A stretch of 64,000 nt of DNA from Opeltia flavorubescens (Eukaryota; Ascomycota; Lecanoromycetes; Teloschistales; Teloschistaceae), in the NCBI GenBank assembly GCA_000442125.1, contig KE546985.1:62001-126000 (forward strand), read 5' to 3'. Positions 38,101 through 50,713 of this stretch are shown one piece after another. A program made the position numbers and the translations under genes. How positions within the stretch are numbered: the first letter of the stretch is position 1; every line of letters starts with the position of its first letter. Under the pieces are notes generated by a model that had not been told where the DNA came from, searched no databases, and worked only from the letters and a program-made list of their open reading frames with translations.

Positions 38101-41100
38101 TTCTATTTTTAAGTTTATATTACTTTTAAAAAGTTATAATTTTAAAGTCTATATTTTAATAAAACCTATTTTGAATTATAATTTTATTTAATAGGGTATT
38201 TTATAATATATATTTTTTATTATATAATCTATAAATAAACTTTAGTATTTGTATAAAGTTTTATTTTTATTATTATTTCACGTTTCTAATATTATAATTT
38301 TATATTTTTCACTTTATTTATTAGCTTATTTCTACGTTTATATATAATTTTATTATAGTTTATTCTTTTTTTTTACTTTCTCTTTAAAAAGTTTTTTTTA
38401 TTATTATTTAAAGGTTTTTCGGGGTATATATAATAAAAGTCTTTTATATATTTACTAGTTTTTAATATTTTCTCGGTATTAAGCTAGTTATTATTTTTAG
38501 GGCTATAATTAAACTATTTTATTAAATATTATAATTTTCTTTAATACTATTTTAAATTTAGTATTTCCTCGATTTTATATTACTCTTTATTATTAATAAA
38601 TAGAAGTAATAGATTTTTTTACTTCTCTTTTCTACTATTATATATAGCTCGAGGAGAAAAATATAAAAAATAAAATAAATACGACCTATTAATATTGGAA
38701 TTTTTAGATAATATAATTATAAATTTACCGGCTTTATTACTTTAAAAGGCCTATAAAACTTATAATCTAGTTTTTTTAATAGCTTTTTTATTTTAATATT
38801 ATATTTATTTAATTATATTATATTACTAGTAGCGAGAAATTTTATAAAATATTTTTAATTATAGTATTTAAATTATTTTTTTACTAATACTTTTTATTAA
38901 CTTTTAAATTAAATATATATATATATATATTTTTCGATATATTAATACGCTCTAAATATATTACTTTTAATATTATTAATTTAAATATTATTTTTTAGAT
39001 TAAAATATCTACTAGTAGCGGTAAAAGTTAATATTATATTAGTAGAAGTATACTTATTATTATATATAAATTTTATAAAAAATAGTTATTTATTTTAATT
39101 ATTCTAATTAAAATTAATAAAGCTCTTTAAAAATTATTTTAAAATTTAATTTTATCGTTTAATTTACCCGTCGGTTTATAAATAAAAAACGGTATTTAAA
39201 TAGCGCTTACTTTTTAAATAATAATAAAAGATAAATTAAAATTATAAAATAAAAAAAGTTTTTTAATTAAAAACTAGCGATTTAAATATATTATAATAAT
39301 TATTTACTTTATTAATAAAAATATCCACTAGCTTTTATATAATTGAAGTTATTTAATATAAAATATATATAATAAGCTTTATATAGCTGTCGACTATTAT
39401 AAAAATCGAATTATATATAACGCGGAAGCGCTTATATAAAGATAGGTTAATAATAAAATCTATAATTAAATTATTAAATAATTTTAAAAGTTTTTCTAGC
39501 AGTTATATTTCGTTATATAGCTTATATTTAATAAATTTTACCTAATAATACGTATTATAAATATATATATAATATTTAATATCTTTTTTTATATCTAGCT
39601 AAAAGTATTTTTAATAAATAAACTTTAACGTTCTTTTATAATTAAAATAATTTACTATAAAATTATTATAATTATATTTAAAAGCTTTTATTCTAATTAT
39701 TCAATTATAAATACTAATATTTATTATAATAAAGTAATTCTTAGTTTTAATATTATTTATAATTTTTATTAAACTATTCTAATATTATATAAGCGCTTAA
39801 CGAATTATTAAATAAATTTTTTTTTAAAAATACTAATTTTCTAGCTATATTATTAAATTTTTAAAACCTTTTTATAATACGGCGGAAGAATAACGGGGGT
39901 GCGTTATATATATTTTTTAAAGCCGCTTTTTTAATAATTTATCGTTTTAATTATAAGTTTTTAAAATTATTAAAATTATTTAAAGAAATCGACTAAATAT
40001 TACTATATATAATAGTATTAGATTTATAATAAAGTTTTAACTTTTTATATACTTTAAAACTATAAGTTTTTATTAATATCTACTTTTTTTTTATTTTAAA
40101 AAACTTCCTTTTAATTATAAAAGGCGGAATTAATATTTTTATATTACTTTTTAAAGTATTTTTATTTTTTTTTCTTATTAATATTAAAAGTATTCTTTAA
40201 TTATAAAAAAATATAAATAATATATAAATATCGTGCTTTTTTTTATAGATATAAAATATATATTTTTTTATTAAAAATTTATATTTAAAGGTATTTTTTA
40301 AAAATTCGCCCTTTTTATTAAAAATATTAAATTTCGCTTTTATTATAATATAATATATTATTACCGCTTTTTAAATATTTTTATTAATAGTTTTAATATT
40401 TTTAAATAACTTTTAAAAGCTTTTTTAAATATTTTTAGAATTAACTAACAATATTTTATTATTAAAATAGTTTCTTTTATTATTTTTTAATAATTTTTTA
40501 ATATTATTTAAAGTTTTTTATAAATTTTTAAATTTATTTTTATTTAATTTTATAAAAGTTTTAAATAAATAGTACTAGATTTTTAAAAAACCTATAATTA
40601 ATTTTATACTTTTTTTAAAATTCTTTTAAAACTCTCTTTAATATAAGGTCGAATAAATATATTTTTAATCTAAAATATTAAAAGCGGTATAGTTTTTAAA
40701 CGCTTTATAATCGCTTTTCTATAATATTATATTAATAGGATTTAATTTATTCGGTTTATACTTTAAAATTAAATTTAATCTAACTAGCCACTTTTATTAT
40801 CTAATATTCCTATAGTTTAACTCCTTTTTTATAAAGAAATTATAAAGGTTTATATAATTAATAATAACTTTTATTTTATAAATAGCTCTTTTAATATAAT
40901 ATTACTACTATTTATTAATATCAATAATAGCTAATATTTCAGAATTTTTAATACTATAATTATATTCTATTATTGTTTTTTTATAGGATTAGTAAGTAAT
41001 AAAATATTAGCGGATTTCTATACTAGTATTAAAAAATTATAAGATAATTACTAAAATAATATATTCTAAAGTATTAATTTTAATATAAATTTAGAATATA

Positions 41101-41594
41101 TATATAAATTATTATAAAATAAATATTATTATAATACGTTTTTTTAATTTTTTATATATACTAATTACTTTTTTAATTAAAATAAATTTAATATTAAATT
41201 TTTTTTTATTACTATTTTTTAATAGTAATATTAGCGGTAGTATTATTTACGAGAATACTTTAATAAAATATCGGTAAAAGTTTATAAATCTAAGGAAATA
41301 TTATATATCGGGATATAATTTTTAAAGAAGCTAATTTTTTATATATTTAATAAAGGACTTTTCTATAAAAATACTATTAAAATAAATAATAGATTTTATA
41401 AATTTAACTTTATATATATTAAATAAATATTTTTTTAATTTAATATATAATTTATATTATAATAATTTTATAAAAACTTTTTATATATATATTAAATATT
41501 CGGTTTTATTTTTTAATTAAATAAATAAATTAATTATATATATTATAATGAATAGATTTAAAAAATTTTTAAAAATATTATTAATATATATTTA

Positions 41595-42000
41595 CTAGCA
41601 CTGGGCCACCGTTCCAGTGGAATTTTGCTGGTGGTAGCTGGCGGCTGGCAGCTGGTAGGGCTGGCAGCCAGCTTAACGCCAAGAATCTTCTTCCACGGTC
41701 GCGAATTTTGGAGAGCAGGACTTTCTTAGAGCGATTACGCAACCAGTCTTTGTCCGTTTCTCTTAAAAAGTGGACCGTTGGAAAGCGCTCGTCAAGCGCT
41801 TTAAATTGAGCTACTTTGCAAGTTACTGTATAAAGAAATAACGAAGTTATTCAGCTACAAAAAATCAGCTCTTTTGGTGGTTGACAGGGGTAGAATTAGC
41901 CTAACCGGATTTGTGACTGCGGTCATTCGATACCAACCGATAAGGTTTATGCTTATTTCGGGTCGGGAAGCCGATAAGGGACGTTTTCCAATATATATAT
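41595..42000. mobile_element. Short low-RIP element, copy 1, Helitron-like ends
   Basis: About 400 bp of almost unmutated sequence inside the reverse transcriptase region of Gypsy-3. It starts CTAGCACTGGGCCACC. CACTGG and CCAGTG form a 6-bp stem with a 9-base loop, so read on the minus strand the element ends with a hairpin followed by CTAG-T, as a Helitron 3' end does. The GC-rich part has CTGG/CAGC repeats at 41,628-41,672. The far end holds a 9-bp direct repeat CCGATAAGG (41,938 and 41,971), and CTTATTTCGG can pair with CCGATAAG. Nothing codes for protein. A related copy lies at 50,714. A SINE or other short element is the alternative; AT-only flanks blur the exact right end. Confidence 0.6.
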
Positions 42001-44260
42001 AAAAAGGTAACCGAGATATTTATTAGACTAAATAGAATAATATAATATTTAAAATAGCTATAATAAATATAGAATATTATTTTTTCTTTATCGCCCTTCC
42101 GGATTTTAATATAATAATAGGTATTCTAGATATTTAAATAAATAAAGATTATTATTTTATATAGCCTATTTAAAGCTTTTAATATTAGAGAAAAAAAATA
42201 CTGGTTTTTAATAGTAACTCGGTTTATCCCCTAATAGTTAATATAAAAGTAAAAGCTATTATTTTTTTTAATAAATATAATTAAAATATTAACTCGCGAT
42301 ATTAAATAACGGATAAACTCTTTTATAAGGTTTTTATTAATATAAACTTATAAAACTTTTAATTTAATAATTAAAAGATTATATAAAGGTTTAAATAATA
42401 GATTGTTTATTATTTTAAAAATATAATTATTTATAAAATATTTAAAAAGTTTATCGTCTTTTTAAAGGTTATAACTTTTTTTTAAATTAATATACTTTTT
42501 AAATAAAATCGCCTCCTTAGCGTTATAAAAAATATTTATATTATTTTTATTATATAGTTTTATACTAAAAAGATATAATTATTTAAGTTTTTTTACCTTT
42601 AATAAATATCCTAATTTTTTAACCGGGATTAGTTTAAAACCACTTCCTATTAAAATAATATTAAAACTACGCTATATTTATCGTATATATATCTAATTAA
42701 TATTTAAGTTATATTAATATAAGTATAAAAAGCTAAATATAATATTAAAGAAATTAATATTTATTTTAATATATTTATTTATTATTATTTTAAATTTCTT
42801 TTTTAAATTAAAAAAGTTAATCGGAAGTTTATATTTTTAAAAATAAATTAAATTAATATTATTTAGCGTTTTAACCGGCGCTTTAATATTATTACTATTA
42901 TAGAATTTTAACTCCTTTATATAGTATTTTAATTTAAAATTTAGTTTTATATTATAGTTAATAAATATAATTAATTTAACCTTTTATCTTTCCTTTTAAA
43001 AAATTATATTTATAGTTTAATAAATTATTTATAGCCTTATTTTTTAACGATTTAATAGTATAAAAATAATATTTATTAGATTTTATTTTTTCTCTTTTTA
43101 TTTTTATAAAAATAATCGGGTTTTTTATAACCTTTTTTACTATACTTTTAATAGGTAATTATTATTAGTATATTATTATTTTTATAAAATCCGCGGCTAT
43201 TATCTAAACTATATTTTTAAAAACTATACTAGCTTTTTTAATTTCCGTAATAAATTATTATTATATTTACGTTAATCGCCGATATAATATTATTAAATAT
43301 ATTTTATTTTTTTTAACTACTTTTATAGTTTTTAAAATTTAATACTCTAGTATTTATATTATTATAATAAATACGCGTTAAATATTATAATAAAACTAAT
43401 TTAATTTTAATTATCTAATTAATAATCCCTTAATATATTTTTAAAAAATTAGATATTTTAAATATTTTATCAGTTATACTATTTTAAAAGGCGTTTTTTA
43501 AAATATTTATTTAAATATAATTTAATAAGAATTCTTTTATATAATTTTTAAAGTTTTTCAAATATTCTATAAATAAAAAAATATTTTATTTATCGCGGTA
43601 TTTTATATTAAAATATTATAGTATCATTTTAATACCGTGGATAATTTAAAAATTAAATTAATCTAGTAGAATTTTTAATAATTTTTTCTAGGTTATTTTA
43701 AATTTAATATTTAGATTTATTTTTTTAATTCGGTTTTATATATTCGCTAAATAATAATCGAGGTAGCTCGTATTAAATAAAATTTTTAAAGCTTTTATTT
43801 TATATATAATTAAATAAAATTTAAAAGCGTTTTTATATTTATATTTAAATAATATATATTTTATATAACTTTTACTTTTATATTAAATAGAGTTAGGAAT
43901 TTTTAATTTTAATTTTTTATTTATTCTTTACCTTTTAATATATTTAAAGTTATTAATTAGGGTTTTAAAGATTTACTATTAATATATAATAGTAAATAGC
44001 TTTAAAAATTTTAATTCTTTTCAAGTTTTTAATATTTCTAATCTTTTTTATTAATAAACTAGAGCTTATTTTATTTTAAAGGCTCGAATTTCTATATTTA
44101 AAATATCGCTAATAAATTTATTTATATTATTATTTTATAATATAACCGTATTTATTAGCGGTTATAATCTAGTTATAAACGTAGTATTATTATTATTACC
44201 TTATATTNTAGCTTTACGATATAATTAAACTGTTTTTTATAAAAAGTAGAGATATTAAAA

Positions 44261-44517
44261 TATAAAAAGGATATAATAGTAGAGAAACTATATAAAAGTA
44301 TAGGTAATAGTTTAATATTTTATTATTATATATACGGAGCTATATATAAAAGATATATATATATTAATATCTAGAAAGCTATAAATTTTAGGAGGAATTC
44401 CTTTAATTATATAGGCCCCCTTTTCTAGTAGTATAATATAGGGATATAATATTTTAGCCGAAGTTATATAACGGTTCTGCGATATTATAATAAATTAGAC
44501 TATTGCTAATTGTAATA
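44261..44517 (-). repeat. 5' LTR of Gypsy-3
   Basis: 257 bp, aligned along its whole length with the LTR at 36,300. Confidence 0.88.
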
Positions 44518-44522
44518 AGTAC
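44518..44522. repeat. Target-site duplication of Gypsy-3, right side
   Basis: AGTAC; pairs with AATAC at 36,295-36,299. Confidence 0.65.
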
Positions 44523-45173
44523 TCGCTTTTAATTTTAAAGGAAATAATAATAGAAATTATACTAAATTAAATTTCCGGCTACTAGAAAATTCTTATATTA
44601 AAAAATAGTATTATCTCGGGCTCCTTTTATGAATATAATTAATATATATTTTAAAAAATATTATATACGCTTAAATCTATTTTAAAAATATATTAATATA
44701 ATTTTTAATTATTCTAATTTATAAAATACTTATAATAAAAGCTAGAATAAAAATAAAATTAATTATATCCTTTAAATTATTATAAAAGATATTTAGATTT
44801 TTATTAGAAAAACTAGTAATTGAAATACATTTTAATATATTTTATTTATCTATTATTAATGTAAAAATAGTAGTTTAATAAATAATAGTATTATAAAATA
44901 ATTTGTAGTATATATTTATAGAAATAAATGGTTTTATATTTTATATATAAACCAATTAATTACTACTTTACTTTATATAATAAGTATATTATAAAAGTAT
45001 ATATTAGGAATATAAAGCTATTAGTTTTAAAATCTATAATTTAATAAATATACGCGTTAAAAAGCGTTAAATATTACTAGATAAATATATTTAAAAGCCC
45101 TCCTTCTAGTTATAGTAGCTATTCAGCCCTACCTATTCTATTATCCTTCTGTTTATACGGTATAGCCGAAATA
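44523..45173 (-). mobile_element. Gypsy-1 copy e, 5' end (start of gag and 5' LTR)
   Basis: Continues copy e after Gypsy-3: the start of gag in reverse orientation, then a 5' LTR at about 44,973-45,173. The LTR is recognisable from AGCGTTAAATATTACTAG, CCCTCCTTCTAG and TACGGTATAGCCG. Its left edge is uncertain by about 10 bp. Confidence 0.8.
44973..45173 (-). repeat. 5' LTR of Gypsy-1 copy e
   Basis: About 200 bp, reverse orientation, more diverged than the LTRs of copies d and h. The right edge (CCGAAATA) is clear. Confidence 0.7.
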
Positions 45174-45452
45174 ATAATCTTAGAAATACTAGTTAAATAG
45201 ATAGTCCTATTTATTTTAATTAAATATTATTTGTATATATAATAGAATATTAATAATATAATTAGTCTATTAAAATTAGAATATAAAAACGATTTATTGA
45301 TAAAAGACTAGAAATAGATTTATAAATCTAAGTAATTTTATAAATAATATATTAAAACTTAATAATAAAAAGGTTACTTATTAAATATTTAAAAAGTTTT
45401 ATAAATAAAGTCGAATAGAATAAATTATTATAGCTATTTTATTCCTATCTCT
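45174..45452 (+). mobile_element. Gypsy-1 fragment f (protease to reverse transcriptase region)
   Basis: About 280 bp collinear with copy h near 56,960-57,240, plus strand. It is cut on the left by copy e's LTR and on the right by the Gypsy-2 LTR, so both landed in it or beside it. Confidence 0.7.
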
Positions 45453-45687
45453 TATAAAGCCGGAGGACTAATAGAGGTAGAATTCGTAGAAAAAAGGGCT
45501 ATATTTAATATAAATAATACTTATATTTTATAAAAACTTTTTAAATTTTAAAGTATTAGTTTTATAATAATTAGTTTTATTATTATTTAGATAAACGTCT
45601 TTTATATTCTATTATATAGCGTTATTAACCTATAACTTAACAGCTTTTAACCCATAACTTAACAGCTTTTAACCTAGCGATTTTATA
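45453..45687 (+). repeat. 5' LTR of the Gypsy-2 fragment, with a 22-bp internal duplication
   Basis: 235 bp against 213 bp in the other two LTRs. The difference is a tandem duplication of CATAACTTAACAGCTTTTAA plus two bases near the right end. Confidence 0.8.
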
Positions 45688-46690
45688 GTTCTATTTACTT
45701 TTTAATTATAGAAGAGGCAATTAATAATATAGTAAAAAAAGTTTAAAAAAAAACTTTACGCGTAAATTTTAAATAATTAAAAACCTTATAAAAATTAAAT
45801 TATAGAGTTGAATAATAGTTAATAAAACTTATTTAAAAATATAAATAAATAATATTAAAATAATTTAATAAATAACTTTTTATTTAATAAATTATACTAA
45901 AATTATAGATAATTAAATAAGCGGAACCTTAAGCGAATTAATTCTATTAAAAAAACTAAAATATAAATATTATAAACTCGGTATTATATCTAAAAACTAG
46001 AATTAAAAAATAAATTGTTAGAAACGCGCTTATAAATCGTTAAAGTATTAGTTAGTAAATATAATTAAAGATAGTATAGTAATAACTATTATCGGTTTCT
46101 TTAAAATATTAAAAGAAAATAATAAATTAAAAATATTTAATAAATAGTTAAATATTAAATATATAAATTTAATTTATTCGTTTATTAATTATACAAATTA
46201 TATTAATATTTTCTATAATGATTGTTTTATTAAAAAAGATTTTATTAAAAAGAAAAAAAATTTATTAAATAGCTCTTAAATTTAATAATAAATCTATAAT
46301 TTAATAACGCGATGATATTAAATTCATTAAATATTAAAAATAAATTATTTATCTAAAATAATTTTAATAAATATTATAAAAATATATTTTATAATCCGGT
46401 AATCCGGAATATCTAAATAATAACCCGGCGATATTTTAAAAAGTAGCTAAAATTATAATCAGTATTTATATTTAACTAAAATCTATAATATTAATAGTAT
46501 ATCTTACATTATTTCATACATAAATCTAAAAAAACTTTGAATTTATAAACTAAAGTCAGTAATTAAATTAATAATAAAACGCTATAAAATTTTAAAAAAT
46601 TCAAAATTTAGTAAACTTTAATAATATTATATATTATACTAAAATAGTATTTATTAGAAATATATACTATTTATTAGAATAAATAAAGGA
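45453..46690 (+). mobile_element. Gypsy-2 5' fragment (LTR and gag)
   Basis: Starts with a plus-strand LTR (45,453-45,687), then follows the reversed gag region of the Gypsy-2 copy at 19,808 for about 1 kb, with similarity fading near 46,690. The rest of the element is missing. Its right half keeps more CA/TG than the full copy (for example TTACATTATTTCATACA). Fossil with many breaks. Confidence 0.75.
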
Positions 46691-47433
46691 AACCTATATT
46701 TCATCTATATTTAACCCGGTATAGATTAAATACGGGTTAAATTTTTAATAAGTTTCTAAAATTTATATAAATCAAAGTTTTAATAGGTTAAGTCGGGTTT
46801 AATCTAAAGTCCTAATCTATTTTTTATAAAAAAATAATCTAATAAATATTATAACTATAAAATATTTTATTGTTTTTAATTTATTATATAATTTTTACTT
46901 TTTATATATTTTATATTTTTTTAACTAAAACTATATCTTAAAAAAAGTTACTTTTTTATTTAGATTATATAAAAATAAAATGTTAAAATAATTAATATAT
47001 ATTACTCTATTATAAGAAACTATTTTATACTCTAGTTAATATATTAAATATATTTCTATTATTTTTTAAAAAATTTTAAAAGCTTTTAATTAAATATATT
47101 TACCTTTTTTTTATAATTTAATAAAAATTTTATAAATAATTCGTTAAAATAGTTCTTTAAAAAGTATTAACTCAGTTAATATTTATAAATAACGAATTTT
47201 ATAGAATATAAAAATATATTAAAAAGTAAATATAAAAACTACTATAATTATTTAAAGACGATTTATATTATTTCTTTTTTTCTCTTTTAAAATTATATAA
47301 TAAAGGATCTGGTATTTATTAATTATTTTAATTTTATTTTTAACTTTTTATTTAATTAATTTAAAAAGAATTAATAAAATTTTTTACTTAATTAATTAAA
47401 TTTATTTTATATTTCTAACCTTTTAAATAGTTC
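46690..47433. other. Unassigned AT-rich stretch with a long palindrome
   Basis: No similarity to the three Gypsy families was seen and no frame was readable. TTAACCCG at 46,711-46,718 and CGGGTTAA at 46,733-46,740 form a perfect 8-bp stem with a 14-base loop. A related CGGGTTTAATC follows near 46,795. RIP is weaker than in the neighbouring Gypsy-1 copies. It may be another truncated element. Confidence 0.4.
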
Positions 47434-47634
47434 TATTACGGCTATATTATATAAATAAAAAGTTAATAAAAAAAATAAAGCTAAATAGCTATTATAGTTC
47501 GAAGGAGGCCTTTTAAGTATATTTATCCAGTTAAATTTAGCGCTTTTTAACGTCTATATTTATTCAATTATAGATTTTATAAAAAAAAAGTTTTTTTTTA
47601 ATATAATATTATTATCTTATACTATAATATTATA
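47434..47634 (+). repeat. 5' LTR of Gypsy-1 copy g
   Basis: 201 bp from TATTACGGCTATATTAT. It is followed by the same leader sequence (AATAGTAGTAATTTAA) as the 5' LTR of copy h. Confidence 0.8.
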
Positions 47635-47698
47635 AATAGTAGTAATTTAAAATAAGTTCTATAGATCCAGTACTAATAACTATTTTTTATAAATACTA

Positions 47699-48585
47699 CC
47701 TTATAGCTATATCGATGATTTAAGATACTCGCTAGAGAAGGACTAGAGAAAATATCAACACCTATTATAGTAGGTGCTGGCACCGTTTGATACTTTTTAC
47801 CTATTTAGTAGGGGCTTAAAACCTACTTTTCGTATTAAACCTTCTTAGGTATCAGATATTAGGTGCTAAAAATAAAAGTAAAAAAGTACTATATAGTAGA
47901 TTTTCTAACGTAATACTATTTTATATAGATTTATCGATAGATCGATTTAAATTCGTTTTTTATAAGGAAACTATCTGATTTGAATTTATATAAAGAACTT
48001 TTAAAGCTATTTTCTAAGCTAACTATAATAGATTTTTAAGTTTGTATTAGGATTATTTAAGGTATTTATTTTAGACTATACGCTAATAGTATAATATATA
48101 ATCATTTTAGCCTATTAATAATATATAATACCTATTTAATTTAAAAACTTTTAAGAAATTTATTTTTAAGTACTTTTAAGCACCTGAATTCTGGTACTTA
48201 ACTTCTAAAAAATACCTAAAACCTGATATTTAATACCTAGTACCTTTTAGAGAGAGTTTTAAACTAGATAAGTTTTTTTTATATATTATAGGCTTATAGA
48301 GCAGCTACTTCTATTATATAAAAATTGATTATATAAGCTATAAGACTAGCGGCTTTTTAGTTATATTAAAAATAAAAATTTTATTTTAACCATTTTCAAA
48401 AAAAAATCCTATTAGTACTTTCTAATATTTAATATTTAATACTTAATACGGTATCAAGAAAGTATCTATAGAGAAAACACTAGATAATTATCTAGTAATT
48501 CCTCGTTTAATATCTTTATATTCTCTCTAACCTATTTTAATACTATCTTAAGAAGGTATTTTTAATTCTTGATAGGCCTATAAGG
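47699..48585. mobile_element. 887-bp TA-flanked inverted-repeat element, low RIP
   Basis: The block is missing from copy h at the equivalent leader position. It is flanked by TA on both sides (47,697-47,698; 48,586-48,587) and begins CCTTATAG and ends CTATAAGG; the inverted similarity extends imperfectly inward (CTATATCGATG against CCTATCAAG). A TA duplication is typical of the Tc1/mariner superfamily. It is too short for a transposase and shows no long frame, so it is non-autonomous or internally deleted. It keeps CA and TG. Left of centre, CACCTA/TAGGTG (47,759-47,776) overlaps GGTGC-TG-GCACC (47,773-47,784), so two hairpins compete. Many GGTATC, GGTACT and TACCT motifs recur in both orientations. 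Confidence 0.7.
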
Positions 48586-50713
48586 TATTAAGTACTATAT
48601 AGTATTAAATTTCTTAAATAAATCTAATATTATTTTCTTTACTAAACTTTTGTTTTTATATTAATACTTAACTAATAAAATTGATTAAAATATATTCTAG
48701 CTTTTATTCCTTCTAGTAAAGTTCTAAATAATTTCTATAATAATTAAGAGGACTTATTTACTTTATTATTATATTAGGTTTTTTATTAATATTTTTTATA
48801 TTAAAATACTTAAAAGTATATTAATGAATTTTTAAAATAAAATTAGGCGTTTGTAATGATTTTTAAAATTTATATACTATATTTATAAAGGAAATCCGAG
48901 TTTATATTATTTTTTAATATAAAAATTTTCTAATAGCTAATTTATTTAAATTAGTTTATTTCTTATTACTATTAACTTTATAAAATAAATTAAATATCTA
49001 CATATTTTCTTTTAATATAAAAAGCGATTTTTATATTAATATTATTATAATTTTTAAAATTAAAGGCTTTTAAACCTATAATAAAAATCTAGTAATAAAT
49101 TTTATTTAGAATAATTTAAATCTATATTTTTACTTTTTAAATTTATTAAAAAACTTAAAATAGCTCGATAAATTTATAAATATTATTAAATTTCTTAAAG
49201 TATTAAAATAATAAAATAAATATATTTTTAATATTAACTTTAACTTACTTTATTTAATAGAATTAGAAAAAAACGTTATATCGCCGCTAAATATAATAGA
49301 TTTTCTGCTATAATAATATCGCGTTGGACCTATAAATTATAGTAGTTTATTATAATAATCGTAAAGATTTCTAGATAATTAGCTATTTATAAATAACCGT
49401 CTGGTTTAACTATTAGAATTTTTTATATAAAATTTCTAAGATTAACTAGTTATTATACTAGTAAATCTAATAACTATAAAAACTATTATTAAATTGTAAT
49501 AAAAGGTTTATTGTATTAATTGATTTTATTTAAATAGCGATAAATAGTTTTTTCAATTTATAAAATTATATAGTATTTATTAGAATATATACGCTTTTAT
49601 ATAGTCTATAAAAATAAAATATAAAAAAATAAATATACTATTAATATATTATAATCTAGATTTTTATTTTAAAAATGAAGTAATAATAAAATATAATATT
49701 ATATATAGTAAATCTATTTATAAATTACTATAATTAAATAAAGGTATTAAACTATAATATATATTTTTTAGAAACTATTTTAATAAGTAACCGCTTACTA
49801 TACTAGCGCAGCTAGAATAAAGATATTATATTTTTAATAGTATATAAATTTAAAAGGACTCTTTAAAATATTTTAATAATATTATTATAAAAAAAAATAT
49901 AAATGTAATATCTATTAAAAATATTTTAATAATTAGTAATATTAAATATTTCAACGCTTAGCTATATATATTAGTTTTTAATATAACTATAATAATTATT
50001 ATTTAAGCTTTTTATAAATTTTTTTAAAATAAAAAGGAATTTTTTAATTAATATATATAATAATAATAAAAACTATAAAATATTAAAATCAAGCTTTTTA
50101 TAAAAATATAAAGTAAAAAATATATAAAATAGTAGTATACTAGTTATTATAAAATAACCTTTTTAATATACTTAAATATTTATTTATATACCCAAATTAT
50201 AAATTAAGAAATTAGTTAAATATATTTTTTATTATATACTAACACTCGAATTTTGAATTTTTCTTATAAGCTTTATTAATTAAATATAATCTAGTAAATA
50301 GAAAAAATAATATATAACTTAAAATAATTATTAATAGTTTCCGTCTAAAATTATTATTTTATTAAAATAAAATTAATCTAGAAATTAGGAAAACTATAAT
50401 TATTAATAATTTAATAGTAGCCGGGATTTATATAAAAGCCGTAAATTAAATAACTAATAAGCCTATTTCTAATAAATAACTTTTAGTAAATAGATTTTGA
50501 ATAATTAAGCAAAATAGTATTAAAGTTATAAAAATAGTTTTTATTAATTAATAAACTTTATTAAAACTGAATATATAATAAATACAAAATTTAATCAATC
50601 TTTTAAAAATAATTATTAAAAATCTTAATTTATATTATAATTTAGTAGAATTCTACTATATTATAATTAAATATTCGGCGCTTTAATTAATAAAAGTTTA
50701 CTAATATAATAAA

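Larger units (their letters stand above)
36300..44517 (-). mobile_element. Gypsy-3, full-length LTR retrotransposon fossil
   Basis: 8,218 bp bounded by two 257-bp LTRs and inserted in the gag region of Gypsy-1 copy e. On the minus strand a degraded RNase H of the Gypsy order is readable at about 40,990-40,640 (NYPI.DKELLAIV-like start, then TDHKNL-like and RWQ.WL-like blocks). Directly before it, at about 41,340-41,200, lies the FLGFINFYRRFI-like end of the reverse transcriptase. Gag lies towards 44,200 and integrase at about 38,800-40,300. The 3' region carries a 14-bp tandem array. A minus-strand purine run (AAAAAGGGGATA, 36,557-36,568) adjoins the 3' LTR as a candidate polypurine tract. 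It carries a younger short insert at 41,595. Very many breaks. Confidence 0.85.
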
